64,000 bases of DNA from the NCBI GenBank assembly GCA_050633285.1, contig JBOEGG010000003.1, forward strand, positions 1 to 64,000. Reading direction: 5' to 3'. Positions within the stretch are counted from its first letter, which is position 1, and each line of letters starts with the position of its first letter. The translations under genes and the position numbers were made by a program. The DNA is from UBA1672 sp050633285 (GTDB taxonomy: Bacteria; Pseudomonadota; Alphaproteobacteria; Micavibrionales; Micavibrionaceae). Positions 54,687 through 63,481 of this stretch are shown here, piece by piece. The notes under the pieces are model-generated. The model saw only the letters and a list, made by a program, of their open reading frames with translations, ran no database searches and had not been told where the DNA came from.

Positions 54687-55262
54687 TTAGCGCTGCCCTT
54701 TTACCATGCCGCGTAATTCCTGAAGCTCAGCTAGAACATCTTCCAATGCGCGTTTTTGCTTTTGGCTTAACTTATCACCATTTGCAACGCTATCGTCTGA
54801 TACTGCTGATGTGTCTTGTTTAGGTGCGCGCGCCTGAGGGTTTGCGTCTAGCTTACGTTCACCAGAGAAATTAGAAACAATTTGTTTCTTCCCTGCATCC
54901 CTTAGAAGCTTTTGTACGCCCTTAATCGTATAACCTTCAATATATAAAAGATGATGGATTGCCTGCAGCAGCTCTAAATCTTCAGGACGATAATAACGAC
55001 GTCCGCCTCCGCGTTTTAGCGGCTTAATTTGAGAGAACTTTGTTTCCCAGAAACGTAACACATGTTGTTGCACACCAAGCTCTTGTGCGACTTCACTTAT
55101 TGTACGGAATGCAGCCTTTGATTTTTTTGTACGGGCACTTTTCTGTGCAGCATCAGCTCTACGCGCATCTTGGTTCTCAGAAGGTGACGCATCAAAGTCC
55201 AATGCCTCCTGCTCTACAGATCCATCATTTTGCGATAAATTTGGTACGTTTTTCGCGTGCAT
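54687..55262 (-). CDS. MerR-family transcriptional regulator
   Basis: 191 residues. The MerR-type winged helix at about 50-120 has FRTISEVAQELGVQQHVLRFWETKF and RYYRPEDLELLQAIHHLLYIEGYTIKGVQ. The N-terminus is acidic and disordered, and the C-terminal tail is short and coiled, without a ligand domain. A MerR gene after ihfA and before tRNA-Pro is a conserved alphaproteobacterial arrangement. Targets unknown. Confidence 0.9.
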   Translation of the reverse strand: MHAKNVPNLSQNDGSVEQEALDFDASPSENQDARRADAAQKSARTKKSKAAFRTISEVAQELGVQQHVLRFWETKFSQIKPLKRGGGRRYYRPEDLELLQAIHHLLYIEGYTIKGVQKLLRDAGKKQIVSNFSGERKLDANPQARAPKQDTSAVSDDSVANGDKLSQKQKRALEDVLAELQELRGMVKGQR

Positions 55263-55302
55263 AGCAAAGCCCCTTTATTATTTATTCATTTAAAACAAGG
55301 AA

Positions 55303-55599
55303 TTACTTCCCGATATTAACACGATCTTTTAAAACATGAGACGCCCTGAACACCAAAACTTTACGTGGTGAAATTGGTACTTCAACGCCTGTTTTAGGGT
55401 TACGACCGATGCGCTCTCCCTTTTCACGAATCGTAAAACTTCCAAATGATGAAATCTTTACATTTTCACCAGCAATAAGGGTATCAGAAATTTCATCTAA
55501 CACCGATTCAACCAATTCAGCAGATTCATTACGTGACAAGCCGACCTCTTCGTAGACGGCCTCTGCCAAATCTGCGCGTGTAACCGTGCGATTCGCCAT
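55303..55599 (-). CDS. ihfA: Integration host factor subunit alpha
   Basis: 98 residues of the HU/IHF fold: TVTRADLAEAVYEEVGLSRNE, GENVKISSFGSFTIREKGER and the DNA-contacting arm GRNPKTGVEVPISPRKV with the intercalating proline. IHF bends DNA and often assists sigma-54 promoters by bringing enhancer-bound activators to the polymerase. That is relevant to the promoters in this window, though ihfA itself is in its usual core location. Confidence 0.95.
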   Translation of the reverse strand: MANRTVTRADLAEAVYEEVGLSRNESAELVESVLDEISDTLIAGENVKISSFGSFTIREKGERIGRNPKTGVEVPISPRKVLVFRASHVLKDRVNIGK

Positions 55600-55734
55600 T
55601 TTTAAACTCCATATTGTGTAAGATAAGAGTAACGAGTCATTTGGTCTGCGTCAATCTTGAGCGCAGGAATAACCACAAAAAAATGATTCAATTCAATAAC
55701 TAAGGTAAATTTTCTCAGATAAAACGATTTGCCA

Positions 55735-56700
55735 CTACAGGCGTAGTAATGCAGAGCCCCACGTTAGGCCACCGCCCAACGCTTCCATTAGAACTGTATC
55801 ACCGGACTTAATGTCCCCTGCACGCACGGCTTCATCAAAAGCCAAAGGGATAGAGGCTGCAGATGTATTTCCGTGTCTGGAAACGGTAAGGACAACACGC
55901 TCCATCGGCATTGAAAGCTTTTTTGCAGTTGCCTCTATAATTCTGATATTTGCCTGATGCGGCACAAGCCAGTCAATTTGCTCTGCTGTCATGTCATTAT
56001 GTTCAAGTGCGGCGTTCACTGCACCAGCCATCAAGTTAACCGCATGTTTGAACACTTCGCGACCATGCATAACAATATGGCCGCTTTGCTGTGTGGAGCT
56101 TACACCACCATTTGTATAAAGGATATCTTGATAATTACCATTTGCATAAAGGTGCGTAGACAGTATGCCTGCGTCGCTGTCGCCCTCTTTACCTTCTAAA
56201 ATCACAGCCCCTGCACCATCACCAAACAACACACATGTTGTTCTATCAGTCCAATCGAGCACAGAACTCATCTTTTCTGCCCCAATAACAAGAACGCGCT
56301 TTAATTGACTGTTTTTAATGAAATTATCAGCAACACTTAAAGCATAAACAAACCCGGTACATACGGCCTGTACATCGAATGCAATACCCACAGGTGCGCC
56401 AAGAGCCGCCTGTACTTTTACCGCAACAGCCGGAAAGGTTTGATCCGGAGTTGTTGTTGCCACGATTATACCGTCTATATCCTGAGGCGTGAGGTTTGCG
56501 CTCTCAAGCGCGTTTTTTGCGGCTTCTATTGCCAAATCGGATGTGCTTTGCTCATCCCCGGCAATACGGCGCTCTTTAATACCGCTACGTTGCATGATCC
56601 ATTCATCAGATGTATCTACAATTTCTGCCAAATCACTATTTGTCATGATACGTGGTGGTAAGTAACTACCGGTGGAGATAACATGAGAACGTATAGCCAT
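55735..56700 (-). CDS. fabH: Beta-ketoacyl-ACP synthase III
   Basis: Starts fatty acid synthesis by condensing acetyl-CoA with malonyl-ACP. 321 residues with the Cys-His-Asn triad in DVQAVCTGFVYAL, VPHQANIRII and SRHGNTSAASIP. Follows plsX by 54 bases on the same strand, the standard order. Confidence 0.96.
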   Translation of the reverse strand: MAIRSHVISTGSYLPPRIMTNSDLAEIVDTSDEWIMQRSGIKERRIAGDEQSTSDLAIEAAKNALESANLTPQDIDGIIVATTTPDQTFPAVAVKVQAALGAPVGIAFDVQAVCTGFVYALSVADNFIKNSQLKRVLVIGAEKMSSVLDWTDRTTCVLFGDGAGAVILEGKEGDSDAGILSTHLYANGNYQDILYTNGGVSSTQQSGHIVMHGREVFKHAVNLMAGAVNAALEHNDMTAEQIDWLVPHQANIRIIEATAKKLSMPMERVVLTVSRHGNTSAASIPLAFDEAVRAGDIKSGDTVLMEALGGGLTWGSALLRL

Positions 56701-56754
56701 TATATAATTTCAATCCCTTAAACTTTGCCTGCGACCCTATCAATCTTTAATGAT

Positions 56755-57810
56755 TTATTCGGATGAAAGGCGTTCTTCCTGATCTATCAAATACGATATA
56801 TCATGTGCAACCTGATCTATATACCCTTGCCTTGCTAAACGCACAGCCATAATCACAGCAGTTGAAAAGCCAAGCGCATCTGCGCCCCCGTGACTTTTAA
56901 TGCAGACACCATTTAATCCCAGAAAAACACCACCATTATAAAGGCGCGGATCCATACGACGCTTTAAGCGTTTCAATGAAAAGAATGCAAATAGCCCGCC
57001 GAGCATTGCCAGAGGATTAGATTTAAAAACTTCTGCAAAATAATGTTTCATCAATTTACCAACGCCCTCGGCAGTCTTTAGGGCAATATTACCTGCATAA
57101 CCATCCGCAACGATCACATCGACAGTGCCTGCAGTAATATCATTCCCTTCAACGAATCCTTTATACTCACCGGGTATTTCAACGCGAGATAAAATTTCAG
57201 CTGCGCCGCGGACATGGTCAGGGCCTTTGTTCTCTTCTGAGCCGATATTAAGCAAGCCAACACTAGGGCGGGCAATTTTCTTATGTGCTTTTGCAAATAT
57301 TGATCCAAGAATTGCAAATTGCACAAGGTTTTCCGAATCGACTAAGAGGTTAGCACCAAGATCCAACATAATCGTATCACCATAACGCCCGGGCATAACA
57401 GATGCAATCGCCGGACGATGGATACCCGGAACGGTCTTTAGAACCATTTTAGCCATAGCCATTAATGCGCCAGTGTTCCCCGCAGAGACAACCGCAGCGG
57501 CCTTCCCCTCTTTTACCGCTTCAATGGCAAGACGCATGCTTGTGCCTTTACCAGAACGTAGCGCGGCAGAGGGCTTATCCTCGTTCTTTACCATCTTATC
57601 TGTATGGTGAAGCGTCACTTTATCTTGTAACTGTGGAAATTTCGATAGGTACGGATTAATTTTATCCTGATCCCCATAGACAATAAAAAATACGTCCGGT
57701 CGTCCCTTTAAAACCATATTTAGCGCAGGAATAACTTCGCGTGGGCCGAAATCTCCGCCCATCGCGTCTACTGCAATAACTACATGTTTTAAGGTATTTT
57801 GATCTAACAA
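56755..57810 (-). CDS. plsX: Phosphate acyltransferase PlsX
   Basis: Makes acyl-phosphate from acyl-ACP for phospholipid synthesis. 351 residues with VIAVDAMGGDFGPREVIPA, VSAGNTGALMAMAKMVLKT, LDLGAN and IVADGYAGNIALKTAEG. Follows rpmF on the same strand after about 150 bases. Confidence 0.96.
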   Translation of the reverse strand: MLDQNTLKHVVIAVDAMGGDFGPREVIPALNMVLKGRPDVFFIVYGDQDKINPYLSKFPQLQDKVTLHHTDKMVKNEDKPSAALRSGKGTSMRLAIEAVKEGKAAAVVSAGNTGALMAMAKMVLKTVPGIHRPAIASVMPGRYGDTIMLDLGANLLVDSENLVQFAILGSIFAKAHKKIARPSVGLLNIGSEENKGPDHVRGAAEILSRVEIPGEYKGFVEGNDITAGTVDVIVADGYAGNIALKTAEGVGKLMKHYFAEVFKSNPLAMLGGLFAFFSLKRLKRRMDPRLYNGGVFLGLNGVCIKSHGGADALGFSTAVIMAVRLARQGYIDQVAHDISYLIDQEERLSSE

Positions 57811-57903
57811 AGAGAAGGCGCCTTTAGGTGTAGTCCATTAAAGTTCGTGTACTTGGAATCATATCATCATGAAATTCATCAAATCTGTAAAGACACAAAT
57901 ACA

Positions 57904-57930
57904 AAAGAGGTGATAGATATCACCTCTTTA
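57904..57930. terminator. Terminator downstream of rpmF
   Basis: AAAGAGGTGATA and TATCACCTCTTT form a perfect 12-bp stem, 27 bases past the rpmF stop. The leftward T-run is short, and a T-rich tract follows on the plus side, so it may be partial or allow read-through to plsX. Confidence 0.6.
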
Positions 57931-57956
57931 CTTTATTTTTTAAGTCGTAACGTCAT

Positions 57957-58136
57957 TTAGTCGCGTGCTTCAACGACCTGACGTCCTTTATACATGCCAG
58001 TCTTCAGATCAACATGGTGACGACGCACAGGCTCACCTGTGTTACCATCTTCAACCCAGTTTTCCACTGTCAAGCTGTCATGTGCACGACGCATGTTACG
58101 TTTTGATTTTGTTGTTTTTCTCTTTGGTACGGCCAT
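57957..58136 (-). CDS. rpmF: 50S ribosomal protein L32
   Basis: 59 codons translated by hand from the ATG at 58136: begins MAVPKRKTTKSKRNMRRAHD and continues with RRHHVDLKTGMYKGRQV, the alphaproteobacterial L32 sequence. The zinc-binding cysteines of other L32 forms are absent, as is normal for this clade. It sits between the DUF177 gene and plsX as expected. Confidence 0.95.
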   Translation of the reverse strand: MAVPKRKTTKSKRNMRRAHDSLTVENWVEDGNTGEPVRRHHVDLKTGMYKGRQVVEARD

Positions 58137-58251
58137 GACCCTATCCTTTATTCTTCATCCGAAATGAATGTGGGTAATACCTAAAATATCAACAAAGCGC
58201 AAGGATTTTATACAAAAACTGCTCTATTTTTTTAAATACACCCTCAAGCTT

Positions 58252-58866
58252 CTAATTTTCAGTTTTCTTTTCCTGATCTGTTTTCCAATTTTTGAGCGCA
58301 GAAAACGGGTTATCATAGACACCTTCCGGTTCATCCCCAATTGGCGGAACGTTACTCTCATATGTAGCATTTTCACAGCGTGGATAAGGATTTAAGGCCA
58401 ATGATAAATTCTGTACAGCCAACTCACCCAAATCAATTTTACCGTCAATTACAGTTTCCGGATCATCATGCTCTTCAAGCATAGGAAGTTCTTCACGTTC
58501 CTTTTCACTCAAACGCTCACGCTTCGCTTTTGCGAATGAAACGGCCTGATTCGGCTCGGCATACCAACTTTCAAATTCATCCTCTACGTGTTCAGGCACT
58601 GATTCCATGCTCACGACGCATTTCTGATCTAAACTAGCTTTAATTTTACCCTTAATCTGGATTACCTTACTTACAGAGTTACGTTTCAGCTCAAAAAGTA
58701 CGGTGAAATTTTCAATCGCATGGATGTCCAAACGTTTACACAAGGCAGGATAGAGTTCTTGTGCAGGCGACACCTCAACTTTTGTCAACTTATAGTTAAT
58801 TTCCGCAGTTTCAATAAAATGTGACCATTCCTGTGATGGCTGCGACAAATCTTGTTCTTCGGACAT
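58252..58866 (-). CDS. DUF177 (YceD-like) protein
   Basis: 204 residues with the DUF177 landmarks: IKASLDQKCVVSMESVPEHVE in the middle, and LGELAVQNLSLALNPYPRCE toward the C-terminus. YceD-type proteins sit upstream of rpmF in most proteobacteria and have been linked to 23S rRNA maturation. The usual alphaproteobacterial position between the cytochrome c chaperone gene and rpmF is kept. Confidence 0.88.
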   Translation of the reverse strand: MSEEQDLSQPSQEWSHFIETAEINYKLTKVEVSPAQELYPALCKRLDIHAIENFTVLFELKRNSVSKVIQIKGKIKASLDQKCVVSMESVPEHVEDEFESWYAEPNQAVSFAKAKRERLSEKEREELPMLEEHDDPETVIDGKIDLGELAVQNLSLALNPYPRCENATYESNVPPIGDEPEGVYDNPFSALKNWKTDQEKKTEN

Positions 58867-58917
58867 TTTCTCTCCTGATTATCTGTTTGAAGTACACCTG
58901 CCGTAGGTGTCCATTAT

Positions 58918-59505
58918 TTATGCTTCAATAAATTCAATATTCTTTATGTCATGTAAAATATTTGGCATTTCGGGCGCATTACGATCCAAGTTTTTTTGAA
59001 TATATTCAGCCATAAGAGTACGCCATTCCTGCTGGTATCCCTCTTCGTTACTTATTGCCCCATAAAGGTTGCGCTCTAAAGCTTCTTCTAAAGTAGTGGC
59101 CTGTAGCCCCTCAATCTCATGTTCTTGCAAGCTATCAGGGGCAATGGCAGCTTGGTAACTATGCATACGCCCGTTAAATGCCTTCATCATACGTTTCATA
59201 TGTTTGGGAATACCAACGTCACCGATTCCCATTTCACGCAATGTCTGATCCATATCCTTGAATGTTACATCAAACAATGCCTGAGATAATTCCTCATGCT
59301 CATCCTGCCCAACCATATGATGTAGCAAGATGAAGATATGTACCAACAACAGATCAAAACGACCATCAAACGTATCGGGCACACCATACTTTGTATAGAA
59401 GACTTCTTTACGCGTATTATTTAATGCAAGAGCATATAATTCTTTTGCATAAATCTTGGCATTTTTTTGTGCACTATCTTTTTTCTGAAAAAGTAAACCA
59501 AACAT
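58918..59505 (-). CDS. Ubiquinol-cytochrome c chaperone (CBP3-like)
   Basis: 195 residues, helical. VPDTFDGRFDLLLVHIFILLHHM and DVTFKDMDQTLREMGIGDVGIPKHMKRM-type residues are the hallmarks of the CBP3/UQCC1 family, which helps assemble the cytochrome bc1 complex. It is 51 bases upstream of the DUF177 gene and probably cotranscribed. It implies an aerobic bc1-based respiratory chain. Confidence 0.88.
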   Translation of the reverse strand: MFGLLFQKKDSAQKNAKIYAKELYALALNNTRKEVFYTKYGVPDTFDGRFDLLLVHIFILLHHMVGQDEHEELSQALFDVTFKDMDQTLREMGIGDVGIPKHMKRMMKAFNGRMHSYQAAIAPDSLQEHEIEGLQATTLEEALERNLYGAISNEEGYQQEWRTLMAEYIQKNLDRNAPEMPNILHDIKNIEFIEA

Positions 59506-59582
59506 TGCTTTTTACTCTATCTTTTTTTACAACTCTATTCATGACAACACGGTAATGCATACCATTATTACAAAAGAATGCC

Positions 59583-60020
59583 ATGCAAAAAAATTTGAAA
59601 ACAGCACTTTGTGCAACGATTCTTCTCTCCGCAGTAGCCTGCACACCTGTGACAGCACAGCGTGGTAATCTCCTGCAAGATTATCAAGTGCAGGAGGTCA
59701 AGGAAGGTGAGCACACACGCTCTGATGTTTTACGACTTTTAGGGTCTCCAACGACGCAATCTACATTTAATACAGATGTTTGGTATTATATTGGTCAGGA
59801 AACAGAAAAACGCGGTATTCTGGACAGTGATGTAAAGAATGAAAGAATTGTCGCGGTATCCTTTGATAAGGACGGTGTTGTACAAACAATTCAAAATGTT
59901 GATAATGAGCGCAATAATATCCCCTATGCGCGTACAAAAACACCTACGCATGGTAATGAGCTTACCTTTACACAGCAATTGCTTGGTAATTTAGGGCGTT
60001 TTAATACACCGCAAGAATAA
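59583..60020 (+). CDS. bamE: Outer-membrane assembly lipoprotein BamE
   Basis: 145 residues with a lipoprotein signal ending LLSAVAC (acylated Cys near residue 20) and a SmpA/OmlA domain: GEHTRSDVLRLLGSPTTQSTF, WYYIGQETEKRG and VAVSFDKDGVVQTI. BamE supports the BamA machine that folds beta-barrels such as LptD. Divergent from the chaperone gene, the common alphaproteobacterial arrangement. Confidence 0.92.
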   Translation: MQKNLKTALCATILLSAVACTPVTAQRGNLLQDYQVQEVKEGEHTRSDVLRLLGSPTTQSTFNTDVWYYIGQETEKRGILDSDVKNERIVAVSFDKDGVVQTIQNVDNERNNIPYARTKTPTHGNELTFTQQLLGNLGRFNTPQE

Positions 60021-60048
60021 CAAGTATACGCATACACATGCAAAAATT

Positions 60049-60074
60049 AAGGACGCCTTTAAGCGTCCTTTTTG
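60049..60074 (+). terminator. bamE terminator
   Basis: AAGGACGC/GCGTCCTT stem, six-base loop, then TTTG; 28 bases past the stop. Confidence 0.85.
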
Positions 60075-60101
60075 TATTCTACTCGATAATAAGACTGATG
60101 T

Positions 60102-60527
60102 TTATATTGGGCGTTGCTGTACCACCTGTATTAGTACTTCCGCAGAGATATCATCACCAAGAACATCATGGGTAATTTCATTCAAACGCTCTTTAATCAT
60201 AGCAACTTGAATTACTCCGCCTTTTAAGGCCGCATGTTTATTCAATACTCCATACATATCGGTGATATATGCATCTGTTAGACGAGGCTTCATCGCCTTT
60301 ACCTTATCCGCATCTGATACGCCTTCAACTTCGATTGATAAGACCATACTAACAACTTGTTGTATGCCATCCTCATCAATGATCGGTAACAAGAGCGGCT
60401 CCATTTTCACAAATTCAAGCGCGCTTCCGCCTTCTTTTTTAGCTCCGCCGCCTGCATATGCGTCATGTGCATTCAACGTAAATACAGCAGAAAATAGGAA
60501 ACTTAATAAAACAAATTTACGTAACAT
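60102..60527 (-). CDS. FliL-like exported protein
   Basis: 141 residues from MLRKFVLLSF (ATG at 60527). A signal peptide or N-terminal anchor ends AHDAYAGG. The rest follows the FliL pattern: FVKMEPLLLPIIDEDGIQQVV, LSIEVEG, then DKVKAMKPRLTDAYITDMYG and a C-terminal helix with VLIQVVQQ. FliL stabilises flagellar stators, but no flagellar genes are near, so the role could differ. An ATG at 60575 is an alternative start. Confidence 0.55.
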   Translation of the reverse strand: MLRKFVLLSFLFSAVFTLNAHDAYAGGGAKKEGGSALEFVKMEPLLLPIIDEDGIQQVVSMVLSIEVEGVSDADKVKAMKPRLTDAYITDMYGVLNKHAALKGGVIQVAMIKERLNEITHDVLGDDISAEVLIQVVQQRPI

Positions 60528-60657
60528 CACTCTATAACCTTTTTGGTGTTTTTTATGGCGAAATACTCTCACCACACAACTATAGCAATCAAACGTTAAG
60601 GTGAGGTTATGTATTTATAAAATTGTATCTATTTATGGGATACGGTTAGGCGAGACC

Positions 60658-61185
60658 TTAACCGCGTAGTAATCCGGAGACCTTATCCAATATACCATTA
60701 ACAAGTGATACTTGCTGACGTTCATAATATCCATGTGTCACGTTCAGATAATCATTGATGATAAGTGGTGTATCCTCATCAAGATTACACAGCAATTCAC
60801 ACACAGCACAAAACAAAATGGCCTTTAACAATGGCTCAGGTTCTTTTGTAAATGTTTCGAATACGCCTTCTTCGTCCTTTTTAGGGCGTTGTATTTTGGC
60901 ATTCAAGTTCGCGTGTACGATTTCATCAACTTCAGCAAGGCGTTGATCCAGATCAGATAATATCTTTTTAAACAAAGTCCCTTGCGGTTTTAAAGTATCA
61001 TCACCTTCATCACCATCTTCTTCGTTATCAACATGAACCGCGCCGCGCTCCAAATATTCCGGAATTACAGACTTTATCGGCTTTTTATTTTGCAATGTTT
61101 GATAATATGCCTGTACAGCCATCAAACGTGCGGCAAATTCTTTTGTATATTGTGTATCGTCTTGTTTTTGTACGTTATCCGCCAT
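60658..61185 (-). CDS. nusB: Transcription antitermination factor NusB
   Basis: 175 residues, all-helical. The N-terminal helix has FAARLMAVQAYYQT and the C-terminal region has LLKAILFCAVCELLCNLDEDTPLIINDYL, matching the NusB core that binds boxA RNA with S10. Follows ribH, as in many proteobacteria. An acidic insert (EDGDEGDD) is unusual. Confidence 0.85.
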   Translation of the reverse strand: MADNVQKQDDTQYTKEFAARLMAVQAYYQTLQNKKPIKSVIPEYLERGAVHVDNEEDGDEGDDTLKPQGTLFKKILSDLDQRLAEVDEIVHANLNAKIQRPKKDEEGVFETFTKEPEPLLKAILFCAVCELLCNLDEDTPLIINDYLNVTHGYYERQQVSLVNGILDKVSGLLRG

Positions 61186-61221
61186 GAAAGCCCCGTCAGT
61201 CTCTTTTTAATCTTGTTAAAT

Positions 61222-61674
61222 TTATGAAATACGCCATTTTCTTTTCATTTCAAATAAGCTCCATGCCGCAGATGCTGCATCTTTACCCTTATTCTTCTGT
61301 GCAGGGTCAGAACGTACAATTGCCTGATCCATCGTGTCACATGTCAAAATACCGTTACCGATAGGAAGGTTATAAGAAAGTGATAGCTCGGACAAACCGC
61401 GTGCGCTCTCATTACAGACAATGTCATAATGTGATGTTTCGCCGCGAATGACACACCCTAAAGCGATATAAGCATCAAAGCCCCTTGTATCAACACCTCG
61501 GCTTTGTGCACGTAAAGCGCCGTACTTAATAGCCAAAGGTATCTCAAGTGCACCGGGCACTTCTACGATTTCATAGCTCGCACGTTTTTCATCAAGGAAT
61601 GCTTTCGTTCCATCCAGTAAATTTGTGGATACTTCCTCATAATATGGCGATGTAACAATTAGAAAATGGGGCAT
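61222..61674 (-). CDS. ribH: 6,7-dimethyl-8-ribityllumazine synthase
   Basis: Penultimate riboflavin enzyme. 150 residues with VPGALEIPLAIK, IALGCVIRGETSHYD (catalytic His region), LPIGNGILTCDTMDQA. Lies 18 bases after ribBA. Confidence 0.96.
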   Translation of the reverse strand: MPHFLIVTSPYYEEVSTNLLDGTKAFLDEKRASYEIVEVPGALEIPLAIKYGALRAQSRGVDTRGFDAYIALGCVIRGETSHYDIVCNESARGLSELSLSYNLPIGNGILTCDTMDQAIVRSDPAQKNKGKDAASAAWSLFEMKRKWRIS

Positions 61675-61692
61675 ATTGTGGCCTGCATTATG

Positions 61693-62850
61693 TTATGTGA
61701 TTTGACGGTGACCTTGAATATGTAGATCATAACCATCCAATCCGATTACGCTTTTCGGACTGTTGGACAGTAAGACCATATTCTTAACCCCCAAGTCCAG
61801 CAAAATTTGTGCGCCGATACCATAATCACGCAAAACCTTTTCCTTTTTTTCCTGTTCGCTCCGATTATCTTGTTTCAAGATACGCTCAGACAGGCTAGTT
61901 GCATTTGGAGAGCGCAATAAAACAATAACGCCGCGCCCCTCCTCTTCGATAATTTCCATAGAACGTTTTAATGTTTGATCCGGATTTGCCCCCAGAACAT
62001 CACCAAGAATATCCATTGCATGCATACGTACCAATACAGGTTCATCACCTTGTGTAATATCCCCTTTCACAAGGGCGATATGCTCTGCGTATTCGATCTG
62101 CGCAGTGTAAAGATGTAGCTTGAACTCTACGTTACTATAGCCAGTAAACTCACCTTCATAAATACGTTTAATCAACGTTTCATTACAACGACGGTGGCTA
62201 ATGAGATCGGCGATTGTACCTATTTTCAAATTATGGTGTTGTGCAAAACCAACCAGATCATCCAAACGTGCCATTGTGCCATCATCGTTCATAATCTCAC
62301 AGATAACACCTGCACCACTAAAACCGGCCATTTTTGAAAGGTCTACGGCGGCCTCTGTATGACCCGCACGCACAAGAACGCCGCCTTCACGCGCCATTAA
62401 CGGGAATACGTGTCCAGGTGTTGCAATTGCATCATGGCCATTATCCGGATTAATTGCTGTTTGAATTGTCTTTGCACGATCTGCGGCCGATATACCGGTC
62501 GTTACACCTTCTTTTGCTTCTATAGAGACAGTAAAGGCAGTGCGATGCTGTGAGTTATTACCCCGCCCCATTAATTGTAAGCCCAGACGATCAACCATTG
62601 CCTCTTCCATAGGCAAGCAAATCAGACCGCGTCCTTCTTTGGCCATGAAGTTTATGTTCTCGGGCGTTGCCATTTGTGCGGGGATAACCAAGTCTCCCTC
62701 ATTTTCACGATCTTCATCATCAACAATAATTACCGGTTTACCATTGCGCATATCTGCAATTATTTCATCTATAGATGAAAGCACAGCTTGATCATCAGCA
62801 CCCAAACGGGCATCACGTATATCTTGTTTTGATATTACAGAGTTGGTCAC
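61693..62850 (-). CDS. ribB: 3,4-dihydroxy-2-butanone-4-phosphate synthase with degenerate GTP cyclohydrolase II domain
   Basis: 385 residues. The N-terminal RibB domain (about 20-225) is intact: DDEDRENEGDLVIPAQ, TGISAADRAKTI, PGHVFPLMAREGGVLVRAGHTEAAVDL and GVICEIMNDDGTMAR. The C-terminal half aligns with GTP cyclohydrolase II but reads VRMHAMDILGDVLGA where active enzymes have HSECLTGD and a later CDCG, so all three zinc-binding cysteines are missing. Only the butanone-phosphate step is likely catalysed here; a separate RibA should exist elsewhere. Confidence 0.92.
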   Translation of the reverse strand: MTNSVISKQDIRDARLGADDQAVLSSIDEIIADMRNGKPVIIVDDEDRENEGDLVIPAQMATPENINFMAKEGRGLICLPMEEAMVDRLGLQLMGRGNNSQHRTAFTVSIEAKEGVTTGISAADRAKTIQTAINPDNGHDAIATPGHVFPLMAREGGVLVRAGHTEAAVDLSKMAGFSGAGVICEIMNDDGTMARLDDLVGFAQHHNLKIGTIADLISHRRCNETLIKRIYEGEFTGYSNVEFKLHLYTAQIEYAEHIALVKGDITQGDEPVLVRMHAMDILGDVLGANPDQTLKRSMEIIEEEGRGVIVLLRSPNATSLSERILKQDNRSEQEKKEKVLRDYGIGAQILLDLGVKNMVLLSNSPKSVIGLDGYDLHIQGHRQIT

Positions 62851-62881
62851 AATATTTGTCCTTATACTCTATTCTTATTTG

Positions 62882-63481
62882 TTAATTTTTATTCTTTACA
62901 TCTAACATTCTGGCAACATAACGTGCCAGCATATCAATTTCTATGTTCACAACATCGCCCTCGGTTCTATCCGAGAGGGTCGTATGCTCCAACGTATGTG
63001 GAATTATGTTCACGCCGAAACTTGTATCATCAACTTCGTTCACTGTTAAGGATATTCCATCTATCGTGACTGATCCCTTTGACGCAAGGAAACCTTCCAG
63101 ACCTTTTGGAACAGCTATTTTGAACCGATGTGAGTCGCCCTCTTTTTGAATAGTTTCGATTTTGGTTACGGCATCTACATGACCGGAAACAATGTGACCG
63201 CCCATCTCATCGCCTAGCTTTAGTGATGGCTCTAAGTTAATACGGGTCATGACATCCCATGCACCGATAATGGTTTTATTTAAACTTTCTTTTGAAACAT
63301 CTACAAAGAAAGATCTTTTTGCCTTATCCACAACAGTAAGGCAACAGCCAGAGCAGCAAACAGACGCACCCATCGACACATTAGAAAGGTTCATATTCGT
63401 TTCAATTTCAATCCGTAAATCACCGCGTGTCTCATCAATAGAGCGTATAATCCCAATATCCTGAACCAATCCTGTAAACAT
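62882..63481 (-). CDS. ribE: Riboflavin synthase alpha subunit
   Basis: 199 residues, two lumazine-binding barrels: MFTGLVQDIGIIRSI, SVCCSGCCLTVVD (first barrel) and GGHIVSGHVDAVTKI, GSVTIDGISLTVNEV (second). Two molecules of dimethylribityllumazine are dismutated to riboflavin. Its ATG overlaps the ribD stop codon by one base. Some schemes call this gene ribC. Confidence 0.95.
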   Translation of the reverse strand: MFTGLVQDIGIIRSIDETRGDLRIEIETNMNLSNVSMGASVCCSGCCLTVVDKAKRSFFVDVSKESLNKTIIGAWDVMTRINLEPSLKLGDEMGGHIVSGHVDAVTKIETIQKEGDSHRFKIAVPKGLEGFLASKGSVTIDGISLTVNEVDDTSFGVNIIPHTLEHTTLSDRTEGDVVNIEIDMLARYVARMLDVKNKN

